Shown: positions 13,391 through 25,620, counted from the first letter of the stretch. The stretch: DNA of 64,000 nucleotides from Embiotoca jacksoni (GCA_022577435.1 JAKOON010000014.1:1745847-1809846); one strand, 5' to 3'. Notes: generated by a model not told the origin, from the letters alone. Numbers and translations are program-made.

Positions 13391-14254
13391 GTACGGCAAC
13401 AAAACATACATAAACACACAAAACACTCGATGTTATCGGCGGGAGGGAGGAAACGTCTGTTAATCAACATTTAGACTCGCGGCGCTGCAGCGAAGTTTGA
13501 AACAGGCGGATCATGTTTTCATACACGTGCTCACATCTTTCCATAATGTTGTGTTTAAATGAATTAATGTACAGAAAAACAGGTCGCGAGTACGGCAGAC
13601 CAAACACACTTGAACGTAAGCCTTATATTATTATATATACGTTAACGATATGAACTGTATTTGTGTAGAAGTGTCGAGGTATTTGATTTTATATGTGGTG
13701 ACATCATTTCTAGCTCTTAATAAGTGGTGGGAGTTTTTGGAGTGGAGTTTTATTTATTTATTATCACACTTACAGGCCTTGATTCAGTCTGAGAGTAATC
13801 GGGTTACACCGCTTTAAAACTCAGTGTTTCCTCAGATGATTAAATTAGTTTTTTCCTGTTGACTTTCTGAATGATGACAAAAACAAACTCTATATGTTGC
13901 TGCGGTACCAAATTTATCACTTTGACACGCACATGACTTTTACATTATACATTATTTTTCCTTTTCTTACACTTTACATAACTTTTGTAAATCTTGCTTG
14001 TAGTTAGACATGTTTATATTTGTGAAATATAGTCACACATATGACCAGATATATTCTAAAAGGTTCATTTCATAAGTAATTTAAACGAGATCCATCACTT
14101 TGCACGTGTGATGATAATTTCAGTATTTGGCATTTTAAGCAAATTCCAGTTCCAGCTGCACTTTCCTGTCATCTGACTAATTTTAAAAAAGCTGTTATCT
14201 TCCCAGCATGCAGCGCTCCAGGTGTATTCAGTATGTTTCCTCAGTGTTGACAGA

Positions 14255-14310
<56 letters not shown>

Positions 14311-14314
14311 GCAG
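13391..14314 (+). other. cadm1 intron, 924 bases
   Basis: This is the shortest intron in the window. It starts gtacgg and ends ttgcag. It is AT-rich without a recognisable element until the (TG)26 tract, which occupies the usual position of the polypyrimidine tract. Confidence 0.85.
14257..14308 (+). repeat. (TG)26 microsatellite abutting an acceptor
   Basis: It is an uninterrupted run of 26 TG units ending six bases before the exon at 14315. In RNA it is a (UG)n tract, the binding site type of TDP-43, replacing most of the pyrimidine tract. Confidence 0.97.
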
Positions 14315-14452
14315 TTCCTCCCGGTAACCCCATCATCGAGGCCCGCGATGAGGTCCTGAGCGAGGGCAACGAGACAGAGATGACCTGCACCGCCATGAGC
14401 AGTAAGCCCGCCGCCACCATCAGATGGATGAAGGGAGATAAAGAGCTTCCAG
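14315..14452 (+). CDS. cadm1: cadm1 exon: first half of Ig2 domain
   Basis: This 138-base exon has phase 1 at both ends. The acceptor is ttgcag at 14309-14314, directly after a (TG)26 run, and the donor is CCAG|gtaggt. It reads PPGNPIIEARDEVLSEGNE and then TEMTCTAMSSKPAATIRW. It holds the first Ig2 cysteine (TC in MTCTAM) and the domain's core tryptophan (IRW). Human CADM1 has VNCTAM here, a glycosylation sequon. This copy has MTCTAM, so that sequon is absent, but a new NET sequon lies a few residues earlier. Because the length is a multiple of three and both phases match, skipping the exon would keep the frame (A joined to CG gives Thr) while destroying Ig2. The acceptor has almost no pyrimidine tract apart from the TG repeat. 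Confidence 0.95.
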
Positions 14453-14461
14453 GTAGGTGGT

Positions 14462-14492
<31 letters not shown>

Positions 14493-14517
14493 CGCACACA
14501 CACACACACACACACGC
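14462..14517 (+). repeat. (CA)n microsatellite just after a donor
   Basis: About 28 CA units with three CG interruptions begin ten bases after the exon end at 14452. The tract is complementary to the (TG)26 on the other side of the exon. Confidence 0.96.
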
Positions 14518-16101
14518 AGAGAAAATCACAATCATCAGTCAACATGCTTCCTCAGTGTGTACAAACACTGTACATCTGTATGACAGATTGTGTTCTTTAA
14601 AATATGATCTGTCGCCTCCGAGAGAAACGTTGACTTTAAATAAACGTGCAACTTTACACGAAGCTTGTGTGCAAACAAAAGAACAGCAACATCCTAGTTT
14701 TGCATTCATTTAGCTGAATACCGTTAGATATATGTGTATGTATAAATAAATCCAGATCATTTTCATGTGTGCATTTATTACTTTAAATTCCTTTATATCA
14801 GCATCTTGAACCATTTTGAAGAAATAAGAGACAGACAGACAGACAGATAGATATTGGCAGCATTCTTTTTAGCAGCATAAAAATAATTACAATTTATAAA
14901 TATAATGAAATATGCATGTCTCTGTGCAAAAACTATAAACACTAAAAACATTATTGCACTTTTCCAAAGTTACAGCAGCAGCAGTTTAGTCATTGTTTCC
15001 CCAGGGAGGAAGGGTAGGTGGTTACGTGGGTTCCTGTTACGCTCATATTGGACCAAAATGCTGGCGCTCGATCAGAACTGAAAGGTTTTTCACAACAAAT
15101 CAGTGGCTGACTGACAATAAAATAATCCTGCTCTTCTTTGACTAAAGTTTGATCATGACTGAAAAGTTATTACTGACTAAAACATTACTAAAATAAGAAG
15201 TTATCTAAATATGACGGAAAGTGAATGGACTTCTGATCTCGGGACTAAATCTGTTGTTGAGGTTCGGAGGATTTTACTGGTTAATAATTAAGAAATGGTT
15301 TGAAAAAAGGACAAAAAGTCCACTTCAGGAAAAAAAAAGAAATGGTCTGATATGTCCGAGACGAGGCTAAATAGTGTGTCCATGACAAACCACATGTCAC
15401 TGCCGGTAATCGGGGAACACTGGAGTCGGTTTTTGGAGCACTACTTTTCATTGAATCTTTAATTTAGCAAAGAAAAATAGTTATTTCAGGTCTTGAATAT
15501 CTTCATGACAGCATCAACAGTTCAAGTACAGGCTGTGTTTGATGTGGAATAAAAATAATAATTCTTTGAGAAAAATCTTTCATATTACACTTCACACTGA
15601 TTAAAAAGCTGCTGGATACGAGTTTCTGTAGGCCGACGCGTTCCCCATTAAGTGTTCCTCGACTCTAACTCGTGCATGCATCTTTTAAGCCCCCACGCCA
15701 CGTATATAAACGAACCGTTTTTTTCCAGCCGCTGTCTTTCTTCCTCTGCTGGCTCCACACATTCGCTTGCGTCAATGCCGTTACCTTTTGAATGGAGCTC
15801 TGCTGCGACTGTGAGTAGTTTCCATAAAAGCGAGGTGCATGTGCAGTGGTGGCCAGAGCCTGTTGGCACCCTGACAAAACTTGCATGCCTTCATCAAAGG
15901 TAGCTGAGCTTTAGAAGTCGGTGCAGAGCTCGGAGGGGGGGGAGAGGTAGGTGGGAGGGTGAGGGAGTGCGGGGGAGGCCTCCTGCCAGGCAGCTCCACC
16001 TCAGAGCCCAGACTGTAAGCTTTGTAAAGACTTTGAAACAAAGGTCCTAATCAGAAGTTGTGTTGAAGGCCCGGAGCCGCTTCACCTCGACACTGCGGCA
16101 C

Positions 16102-16129
16102 AAAAAAAAAAAAAAAAAAAAAAAAAAAA
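16102..16129 (+). repeat. poly-A tract (28 A)
   Basis: A homopolymer of 28 A is followed by a short C run. There is no recognisable SINE or processed-gene body directly upstream and no clear target-site duplication, so its origin is unknown. Confidence 0.9.
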
Positions 16130-16844
16130 GCCCCCCAGTGGTCAGCTCAAGTCTGAGCATGTTTCAGAGCACCAAGGTCAGGGATCGGCTTACAGCTGGC
16201 TGTTAATATCACACAAAAAAAGAATAAAAAATTAAGACTAATGATGTCGGGTTGAATCTTCTGTTTCTGCTGATCTGTGGCGACGGGATGAAACATTCAG
16301 GCGGCTTAATGGTGTTTTGTAGCCGTGCACTTGCTCTTAAATGGAGAAAGGGAAACGAGTGACCACTGCAGGGCTTAGTGAAATAATGAAGAACTATTCA
16401 GCGTCTCATTTAAACATCTCCACAAAAAGATTTGTATTTTTATTTCTGCCGTGTCGTTGCTTTTAGTAATACCTCTCCCCTTTAACAACCTCTTTAACTG
16501 AACTTTCAAAAACAATGCTCATTTGTTTGTTTTGCTGAATGACAGAGAAGTGATTGTTTTCTGTAATGCTAGCTGCCCTCCAACCCCGACACCCTGTTGT
16601 TGTCTCACACTTGCCGGGAATGGATCGGCATTTACAGAACAGGGTCGGCGCTCTTTCAGGTTCCTCAACGGTCCTCAATTTTTTGCAATAACACAAAACT
16701 CAGGGCACTCAATGGCTCACCTGTCACAACGGTGTGTTCAGAGCCTGCCGTTGGCTTTTATACATGCTGGCCACAGGTGACAAGATGCTCCTCACTGGAA
16801 ACGATTGAAGGCTTTTCTTCTAAAAATCACAGTCACACTTCACT

Positions 16845-17199
16845 GTGGGTGAATGAATTATCATGACTTCTTAATACCTCCTGAAATCATCAGGAAGTAA
16901 CGGTAACGGTAAGTAAAGGTGAGTACATCATCACTTTATTAATCAGGATTATGATGATGTGGGTAAAACTGCAGGAAGTGGAACAATGAACGTGAGAACA
17001 AATGTTCTTCAGTTGTTGTGAAGTCTGAGTTCTTATGTTGGTGTCCTGCAGGGAAATGGACACACCTCAATACATCATCATCACTGATGATGTCATGAAT
17101 GAAAGACTTTGAACTCATGTCACTTCCTGATCATTTCATGACGTATTAATGCATGAAATTGCGATAATTCATGTACACTTAAAGTAAAGTGTTACCAAA
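16845..17199. mobile_element. probable non-autonomous DNA element (MITE-like)
   Basis: The interior contains inverted, related segments: gaattatcatgac / tgcgataattcatg near the two ends, tcatcaggaagt (from 16888) against cacttcctgatcat (near 17120), and tacatcatcac on both sides. The right end, taaagtaaagtgttacc, resembles the tip of many fish DNA elements. The left tip is eroded. No coding capacity is seen. Confidence 0.45.
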
Positions 17200-18489
17200 G
17201 TCATCTTTGGCTATTTTTATTGTTCGCATTTCGATATAAATCCTGTTTGTCGAGCGTAGCGTGCTAGCTAGCTGTCCAGTTCACTGAAACGAAAACTGCT
17301 GCTGAAAGTGTAAAAAAGACAAAAGATGTGAATTCAAAAAAGAAGAAGGTCTCGTGGTGCCGGAGTTCTGGCACCGGGGAGGAATCATCGAAACGGCCTT
17401 CGGCTGCAGCTCCTCGCCCGGCAGACTTATTTCTAATTAAATGTCCCCAGAATCTAACTTAATTACCTTAAAGGGATAATCGAGCTCTCTTAAATATAAT
17501 TCAAAGGTTGCAATTGTCGTGCTCTCCAAGGTAAATCCAACCATCTCTCCTAATATGCGCCGAGCCATTAGCTTACGTTAACAGGGAAAGTTCTGTCGGT
17601 GCAGGTCACTCCTCTCCGTGCTTTTAAGGTGAAAAGAAAAGAAAAGGTCGGATAGAAGAAGAAGCAGAAGAAGAAGCGGCAGCAGTCGAGCGGGGCACGT
17701 CATTGACTGACAGGGACCAGAGCAGACATTAGCCTCGAGTGCTAAGAGACAACCACAGGGTGATTTCAATTACCCCGCTCTGCCCCCGGCAGCGGCACCG
17801 GACAAATAGATAAAAGAATATTTTGGAATCGAGAGACACTTATATTCTTCTTAACTCAACACTACTCCTTTTTTTTCTTTTTTTCTTTTTCCACAAGAAT
17901 GTGGTTAAACAAAAGGAGTTGAAGAATGTGGAGAAAACACTCAAAATGCCACTTCAGCTCCCTCCGACCTTCCTCCTGCCTTTCGCTGACATTCATCTCC
18001 ACTGGCGCGACTCCAAAAGCTTCGCCGCTGAGTGTTTTCGGCGCCTCGACGTAAGCGTGATGTTTTTCGCTGATTTACCATCAATGCTCTCTTTTACTCC
18101 TGAAGGGCTTTTCCAGCTCCGCTCTTCAAAAAAATATCCAATAATTGATCAACTGCTTTGCTTGTTTCTTTATATGAAAGAAAATGAGGCACAATTAAAA
18201 AAAAAAAAAGGGAACAGGTATGATTAATAAGCTTTTTATATATATATATATTAAAGTGTGATAAAGTGTAAAGTGTAAAGCAAAAAAAATAAATAAAAAG
18301 AGAACAAAGATCAAGCTTTGAAACTGCTCTCTCCGGCTTTTTACGGCCGAGTCACAACCAGCATTTAAAAGAGCAAAATATCAGAATAAAATTAGCCATT
18401 TCGACGATGCTTGCCGTGTTCATCGGGGGCAGCATAAATCCATGCAAATCTCTTCTCTTTGACGACAACTTGGATGAACTTCAAAGGGC

Positions 18490-18526
18490 TTTTTTTTTTT
18501 TTTTTGGGGGGGTGGGGGGGGGGGGG
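18490..18526 (+). repeat. T16/G-rich homopolymer block
   Basis: A run of 16 T is followed by a G-rich stretch broken by one T. It is low complexity and assembly errors are possible here. Confidence 0.85.
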
Positions 18527-20604
18527 ACCGAATAAAACACGGTCCTGACAGCGCGGGCCTTCGGAGGGAACGACTCCAAAAAGAAGACGCAGCCTATCAC
18601 GTCTGCTCTTACATAACCCTGCCAGATTCTGCGCTGCTCCCCAAATGAGCCGCGCTTCTGCAGATGTGAGTCACGGATGCACCTCCGAAACACGCCGCGT
18701 TAACTTCCTGCAAAGCCACCGTTAGCGTGTTAGCGTGAGTTTGTCCGACCCTGCGAGCAGCTTGCAGCGGAGGAACGAGTCGAGGCGCAGCAGCCGCGAA
18801 GCGTGGACGCAGGGACAGGACATGTTTTTTGTGGCGTTGTTGGTACATCCTCTCTGGTTTGTATCCTGATGCTTCCAGCAAAAAAAAATCACACAAAAAA
18901 TCACAATGGGCACATGTGGGTTTTTTTTTTTGACACACATTGTTTGTTGCCCTCAAGACGTACGTTGTCTCCACTCAAACGGATTCATATTTGATGCTGG
19001 AGCGCTCAGATGTCCATCTTTTTGCACTTTCTTTTTGAGAACTGAGTCCACAGTCAGCTGCAAGGGGGGAGGAGGGGTGGGTGACTGGGGGGGGGGGGGT
19101 TCTTCTGTTTTATCTGCACCTATAGTTCAAATGGAGGGGAGGTGCTTTAAGGAACCTCCTCCAGTCCGCCGCTGAAGACATTACGCTTCGTGTTTGACGG
19201 ACTAAAAGAGGTGCAAGCGTCTTTCTTTGGGAGCGTCACGGTAGCAAAGGGAGGACAGACAGGAAATAAGAAGGTGTCTCGTTCATCAGTTCTTTTGTCA
19301 TTAATCCTTCCTCTTCCATACCTTTTGTACACATTTCAAACCCTCTCGTGTATCTCGTGTGTGTGTGTGTGTGTGTAAGTACTTTTTTTTTTGTACAAAG
19401 AACTTTTAAAAGTGTAAATCAAAACATTCAGGACTTGAGTCAAGACATCTCTTCGCTTTTGTTTCGTGCCTCTTAAAAGACATTTTAGATTCAGGTTCCC
19501 GTTTGAGGCGCTCGCGTGTAACCGCGGCCTCTGGTGGCGTTTCTTCATGACAGCCCGCCTCCTTTACAGAAAACACATCACACAGGTTTGCTTTCCCCGT
19601 GGATCCAAACAGACAGCTGTCACCGCGGCGACTGCTTCACCCCAAGTGGCCGAGCGGGTTCAATGTGCAGCTGCAACGTATTTTACAATATGGATGCAAG
19701 CGTTCACATCGGCTCCGACTTCTTTCTGCTGACCTTTTCTTTTTCTTTTTTTGACAAGCGTTTGTTTTATTGACAAATGTTTTATAGGGCAAAAGGATAA
19801 AAATAATCCATCTTTGCTTTGCGACTCCGTCTGCACGCCTGTGACGAGGGTATCCTCTTCATTGTGTTTGAGAGCGTATTGTCTGCGTGACATCACGGAG
19901 CAGCGGCTAATCAGAGGAGGGATACGCAGCGAGCTTCAGATCTGGCAGCGCGCCGCGCAAAAAAAAAAAAAAAAAGGGCGGCCGCACAATAAATCTGGCT
20001 TCATAAAGCCTAATGAGTGATTCACAGTCGCACCGCAAGCACCCGACAGCAGCTGATTCACCTCATCTGGCCGCTCTCAAGGACACACTCCTCACTTCTA
20101 CTGTACACATTTTGTATAGTCGGGAGAAGAAAGACGTCCCCCTGCAGTCAGACAATGCTTGTTCTCCTTCGGCCTTAATATTTTAAACCTTTTTTTTTTT
20201 TTTTTCTGGCAGCCTTGGAGTACAAAGCTTTTGTACTTGTTATCTTGTCAGATAAAACTTTGTGAACAAGTAGTTTTGTTGAATGGTCAGCCCACCTCCA
20301 GTCCTACAGGAATCAAGGTTACATTAAATACAAAATATTGACTTTTGATAATATTTTCAAAAGACTTTTTTTTTTCTTTACAAAGTCAGCTTAAATCTCA
20401 AAAGCTCTGATATAAGTTTTTTTTTGTATAACTTTCGTGTGAACAAATCAACTTCGACCTCAAACAGGAATCAAACCAACCAGCAGAGTTTTAGCACGAC
20501 AATTAGCGGCGATGTGTTTTAGTTTAAACCAAACTTACCGGAAATAACCTCGGCGTCGCTCGCATCGTTAACGCCGCTCGTTTTGTTTTGTTTTTCCCAC
20601 GCAG

Positions 20605-20763
20605 CGAAGCCCAAAGTGGAGCTGAGCTACGACAAGATGTACACGGTGACCAGCCGGCTGACGTTCACCGTCGGTAAGGAGGACGACGGCGTGCCGGTGG
20701 TCTGCATCGTCGACCACCCCGCGGTCAAGGACTTCCAAGCGCAGAAATACCTGGAGGTGCAGT
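20605..20763 (+). CDS. cadm1: cadm1 exon: second half of Ig2 domain
   Basis: This 159-base exon has phase 1 at both ends. The acceptor tttttcccacgcag ends at 20604, and the donor is GCAGT|gtaagta, a near-perfect consensus. It reads AKPKVELSYDKMYTVTSRL and then TFTVGKEDDGVPVVCIVDHP, ending YLEVQ. It supplies the second Ig2 cysteine (VVC). The KEDDGVPV block and the YLEVQ linker to Ig3 are typical of CADM1. CADM2 and CADM3 have clearly different residues here (for example KENDGQ and REDDGAS). The first Ala codon is split with the G from the previous exon. Codon use is GC-rich compared with the flanking introns, as expected for constrained coding sequence. Confidence 0.95.
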
Positions 20764-20864
20764 GTAAGTACTTCCTGCCTGCTAATAAATTAGACATCTG
20801 CATGGATATTTAAACAGCATTAATGCACCGGCTTTTATAAGTGTCTCATCAGCTTAACTCAGAA

Positions 20865-21200
20865 AATTGGACAGCAATAGAGAAGAGTGGTCCATCCCCG
20901 CTAATTAATAGCATAAATTTGCTATTATTCCTCTGCCCCCCCCCCCCCCCTCCCCAACTCAAACTTTGCTGTGTGACATGTGTGGCAGTGACATTGAAAG
21001 GAAATCATCTCTGTGCCCAGGTTAGGAGGAATAAAAGGGGGAAATTGGACTGCAGTGGAGTCGACTGCTCCATCTCCACTAATTAAATGGCATAAATCCC
21101 CCCCCCCCTTCCTCCTCAAACCCCCCCCCCCCCCCCCCAACTGAAACTTTGGTGCATGGTTTTGTCATTGATCTCAGTGAGAGGAGTAAAAGGTGGTATA
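20865..21200 (+). repeat. diverged tandem duplication, unit about 178 bases, with poly-C tracts
   Basis: Unit 1 starts aattggacagcaatag (20865) and unit 2 starts aattggactgcagtgg (21043). Both continue with gctaattaa or actaattaa, then gcataaat, a poly-C run, caact(c/g)aaactttg, and a gaggaataaaagg or gaggagtaaaagg segment. Poly-C runs lie at about 20936-20951, 21098-21107 and 21121-21139. The duplication begins about 100 bases after the donor at 20763. Confidence 0.8.
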
Positions 21201-23398
21201 GAATAAAAACACATCTCTCATAGATATCTTTTTGTCTTTTTCTGTTTGTTTTCTTTCTGTTGTTTTTCAGTAGTAAATGGTGTTTAACAGTGCAGTGCAG
21301 TCTCATTTTAAAGTCCCCGTTCTCACAAAGAGGTGAGAGAAGACACACTTAGGAGCCTATTTTCTTCGACCGGCACCGGCTGACCTTAAATTTTCTTCGC
21401 CGGTCTTTGTAGTATTTCGGTGGCGAGCGCGGAGTACGCTGGTGGGAGGAGAGGTTAGTCGGTTCATTCAAATGAGGCGGCACAAAGAGAGTTGTTGTCT
21501 TTTTTGCTGAATAGAAAGAAGGTACATCTTCGACACTGCATTGAAAATAAAAGTCTGAGCCATAATTGTTTCTGGGTCTGATGTCAGTCTGGTGCAGATG
21601 TGATGGTTTTACCAACAAGAGCAAACTCCTGGCAGCAAAAGCACCGCAGCAAAGGAACGATGCTCAGATTTCTGGAGTGGAAAGAAAACAAAGTGAAAAA
21701 TGTTCACTTTATTTTCTAAGTTAGACTCCAGCTTGTGTTCAGAGATATATTCTTTATTGGTGGAGTGATATTTCAGTGTTTATTCGCTAGGTGTTGACCT
21801 GCATGGTTCAACTCTACTGGTGTTTACTGTACAGCTTTGTTTGCCTTATTAACATTTCCCAGCATGCCTTCGTTATTTTATTTGTGACTTTTGAGAATAA
21901 AGCAATCAAATTAAATCTAATTATATTTACTTTTGTTAAAACATGCCGTTTTGGAACGTTTCAATGACAGACGAAATGGGGATATGATTTAAAACTATAA
22001 GTGAATAAGCTTGGAAAGTGACATACGTACATATGACCTTTAGTTACCCTGTACCTTGTTACACATGTTTAAGTATTCATGCAGCATTAAATGTTGCACA
22101 CACTGAATATATTTATTAATTAGACATTTGGGATGATGTTGTTGTTTTATAGTCGGTTTTACCTAAAACCTTTTTTGTGTGATGAAATTGTGCCTCCACG
22201 AGTGTTGAATAATACACACTTTTGAGTGTTGGCTGTTCACGTCATTTAATGTCAACAAACTGAAGGCACCTGGACACAAATCAGCAGCACCTAATCGGAG
22301 AGTCCGATTGTCCAGTTGTCGAGCTCTCGTCACTGCGCCTCAGTGATTGGTACTGCTGTTGAGTGCTGAGAACAGCGACGTTAGGAGCTGAGGGTGCGTA
22401 TTAATCACCACACCCTCCGATCTATAGTCCACTTCACCCGGCCCCTTTTTGCACTTTTGCACTGCTGCCTTTGCAGCAACAGAAATAGCAGTTTAATACT
22501 TCAAATATGTCTTTTAGGGAATTTAGCTTACAAATTCAGGGAAAAACTACTGTAAATCCTGCTTTTTTTTCTTTTCTTTTTTTTTTCAAACTCAACAGTG
22601 TGTTTTATTGACCGATATGGGTAGCTGTCACAGAAATGTGTCATTTGTTGCTTTATTTCGGCGGAGTTGTCGATGGCACGACTGTTTCCTGTCGTGTTTA
22701 ACAGCCAATCGGAGAAGACGGAGAGCCGATGAGGTGAACACATTCCCGCGGCGCGTTATTGTAAAGTACAAAGACCTATTCACGTGAAGAAAGGTGGTAC
22801 GCATATTTGAATAATCATTTATACATCTGAACACGTGAAAATAACCAAAAAACTAAAGAAAAAGAAACAAACTTTGGATCTTATTTGGGGTTCGAGGTCA
22901 CCTTTTAATTGTAATATACTGTAAAGCAGACATTAGACAGGTATTTTAAACACCTTTATGATGGGTCAAATGAAGGAGATCACCATGACTATCATCATAA
23001 TACTGCTATGAAATTAAATTAAGTACCACAACCATGTACAGGTAATTAAAACGCGAAGCCTTTGTAATGGGAAGTTTTAGATCATTTTATGACTACAAAA
23101 TGATTCAGGTTTTTAGATTTTTATTTTTTTATATATATATTATCTGCCTCTGTAACCTTATGTCTTTGGCCTCTGGCATGTACTAGCATTCTTTAAAAAA
23201 AATGTAATCTCTTCGGTAGCTATCTGACCTTTCTCTGTGAGCGCGAGAAGAGGAGATCAGCTCATCTACAGAGGCAGCGTGGCATTTTGCTGGCCTCTGA
23301 TAACGGGCAGCTCACATGGACCGCCCGGCTCCGAGCCTCGCGCTGCTGCACGCCGGGGCCGCCGCCGTCCTGCTCCGTGCATATCATGTAACGGGCAA

Positions 23399-23414
23399 CA
23401 CACACACACACACA

Positions 23415-23452
<38 letters not shown>
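23399..23452 (+). repeat. (CA)n microsatellite
   Basis: About 26 units with two TA interruptions, mid-intron, more than 2.5 kb from any exon. Confidence 0.95.
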
Positions 23453-23454
<2 letters not shown>

Positions 23455-23778
23455 GATGCAGGCATAAGCAGCCCTGAACTCCACCTTCCCTTTGAACTCT
23501 CTGCCATATGCAGTTTAATATCAAAGTTTGTTGAAGCCTGATTTGTTTCTGATGTCAATTCTCCTCCTTTAGTTTTGCTTTATTTTACACATGCAACAAT
23601 CTCCGGGGAGGTTTCCTGGAAAGCAGTTGTTGGTTTTTCAGAAGAGTTTCCTTCCTCTGTGCACCAACTTAAGACATTTAACTGGAATTAATTAATTGGA
23701 AGTGTTCTAATTGAGCACTAAGGGATGTAATTATACACCACTCTGTGTTTTCAGCATGTTTCTCAGTTTTGTGTGTGT

Positions 23779-23828
23779 GTGGGGTGGAGGGGTGGAGTGG
23801 AGGGGTGGAGGGGTGGGGTGGAGGGGTG
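23779..23828 (+). repeat. G-rich minisatellite (GGAGGGGT/GGAGTGGA type)
   Basis: The motif ggaggggtgg is repeated irregularly about five times. Four or more G runs on the sense strand could form a quadruplex in the pre-mRNA. Confidence 0.85.
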
Positions 23829-25059
23829 TCACCATTCTGGAAAACAAAGGAAACAGTTTATGCTTATACGCACCGAGGGCTCTATTTTTTTTTAAGATTG
23901 GCGGTGAGGTGAAATGGGGCAGTGGATAATTCCTGGATAACAAGTAGTGTTTATTTTGGGCAGATACAAAGAAATGATGTTTGGTTGTTTTGATTGTGAG
24001 GTCCCAATTATTTTCCCACAACATCTAAATGACATCAAAAGGATCTTCCACGTCTTGATTTTCATCAACATCCCCTGACAACACTCAGGGACGCTGATCC
24101 TTTTCAGAATTAATTTATTCTTTAATCTCTCCCGAGAGAACAAAATTAAATGAAAAATCAAAAGAAAAGACTGAATGCATAACACATGCGTGTGAACTAC
24201 AGATGAAGGGAAGTGAGGTGGTACAGCAATTATGCGGACAGACAGAAAATTTGGACAATCGTGAACATTATTTTGTTTTCTATGACAGAAGTGAGCTTCA
24301 TGAATTGAAAACTTAAAGAAATGCATCCAGGGGGAAAAAAATGGGTTTCTTGAGTGTCAATAAAAGAAGCTTATTCTGCTGGTTTGGCTGGAGCCCAGCT
24401 ATGTGAATAAATGTTACGAAACATGAGTAGCTCTCAGACGCTTTCATTTTGTCAAAGTGGCTCTCGGAGGGAAAAAACAAGGTTGGAGACGTCTGATCTA
24501 CACTCTGCAGAGGCTAACTTGACTAGCATGGTTTAGCTAACAGATGCTTCAGTGGAACAGTCACTCCTGAGGATTTATAATCCTTACATGTTAAAGAAAT
24601 AAATCCAGTCTATAATTAGCCCCGAATTACACGGTCCTTCCCACGAAGCTTTCCTCAAAGAATCGTGACTTTCCAGATACAGATGTGCCCCTCCAGGACA
24701 TTACCAACAATGAGACCAGCTAACAACAACAACAACAACAAAAAAGCCTAATGTTGCTATTTCTGCTGCGATATGCAAGTTTGTTTACTGATTAGATACA
24801 CAAGGTGATTAACATTTCAATCGCTCACTGTGTGGGCAATTTGTGGTTGCAATGGATTGCATTGTGTTATAAGAAATGGCAAAAAACAAAACAAAAAAAA
24901 AGCCCATTGTCAGGGGGACAGCATAATTAAATAAGCCCGTAATGTTTGTGTGTATAACCACAGCGAGCTGCCTGCTCCGATGCCGGCTTGTTTTTTTCCC
25001 TTAAGGTCAGCTGGCTGCTGAGAGATGGATAGTGCCGTCTCGAGTGCTTATGAGGTGAG

Positions 25060-25620
25060 GCGCACAATAAAGCGAATACTTCAGTTAGGATAATGATAAC
25101 GGCCCTCTTGCATACGGCAGACACTATTTCATTTCCCACTGAAGTGGCGGAATCCTCATCACGCGGCGCTGTGCATTTTCCCATCAAGAATAGCTCCGCC
25201 ATTACCACTTCAGGCTATCAAAACAACCTGCGGACGCCTGGCGTCCTTCATGTTTATGGCTCCGGGATGACAAGGTCGGATGGCGTTGCGAGCGAAGAAG
25301 AAGTTGTTGCAGGATGCCACGTAGTGCCTGGAGTGGGTTGCTGTCTGAATCCGTGCATGCCCAGCGAGCAGAAGACTTGGCTCGCTGCCCGTCTGCTGTC
25401 CATCAGCACAACTGAAAGCCAGCCGCTGACAAGGTGTGATTTAGACAGATGGATGGCCAGACACGTGTTGTTTATTGCCGAGAAGGTCGGACGGTCTGTG
25501 TGGAACTTTTACCGCCGGCGTAGGAATCGTAAGTCAAGCTCGATGCCTCGGCCTGCAGGCCGATTAAAAATGCAAGCACCAAATAGTGCGTATAGAGGCT
25601 ATAAAACTGGGGGGGAAAGA
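25060..25620. promoter_or_regulatory. candidate intronic regulatory block (repeat-free, GC-richer)
   Basis: The stretch lacks homopolymers, microsatellites and recognisable transposons, unlike its surroundings. It includes small palindromes such as ccactgaagtgg. It also holds an open frame of 180 codons (25093-25635, + strand) that has no known domain and is about what chance allows in 64 kb. Both a conserved enhancer and unremarkable intron remain possible. Confidence 0.25.

Larger units (their letters stand above)
14453..20604 (+). other. cadm1 intron, 6.2 kb
   Basis: It contains the CA tract, a short (ACAG)n run (14829-14850), poly-A (16102-16129), a probable DNA element (about 16845-17199), a (TA)n stretch (18235-18252), a T-then-G homopolymer block (18490-18526), another G-rich block (19062-19100), a short TG tract (19357-19377) and poly-A at 19960-19975. 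No exon or RNA gene was recognised. Confidence 0.8.

Noticed and set aside
14095..14583. Open frames on both strands through the TG and CA tracts
   Set aside because: Dinucleotide repeats lack stop codons in all frames; the real coding part is the spliced exon 14315-14452.
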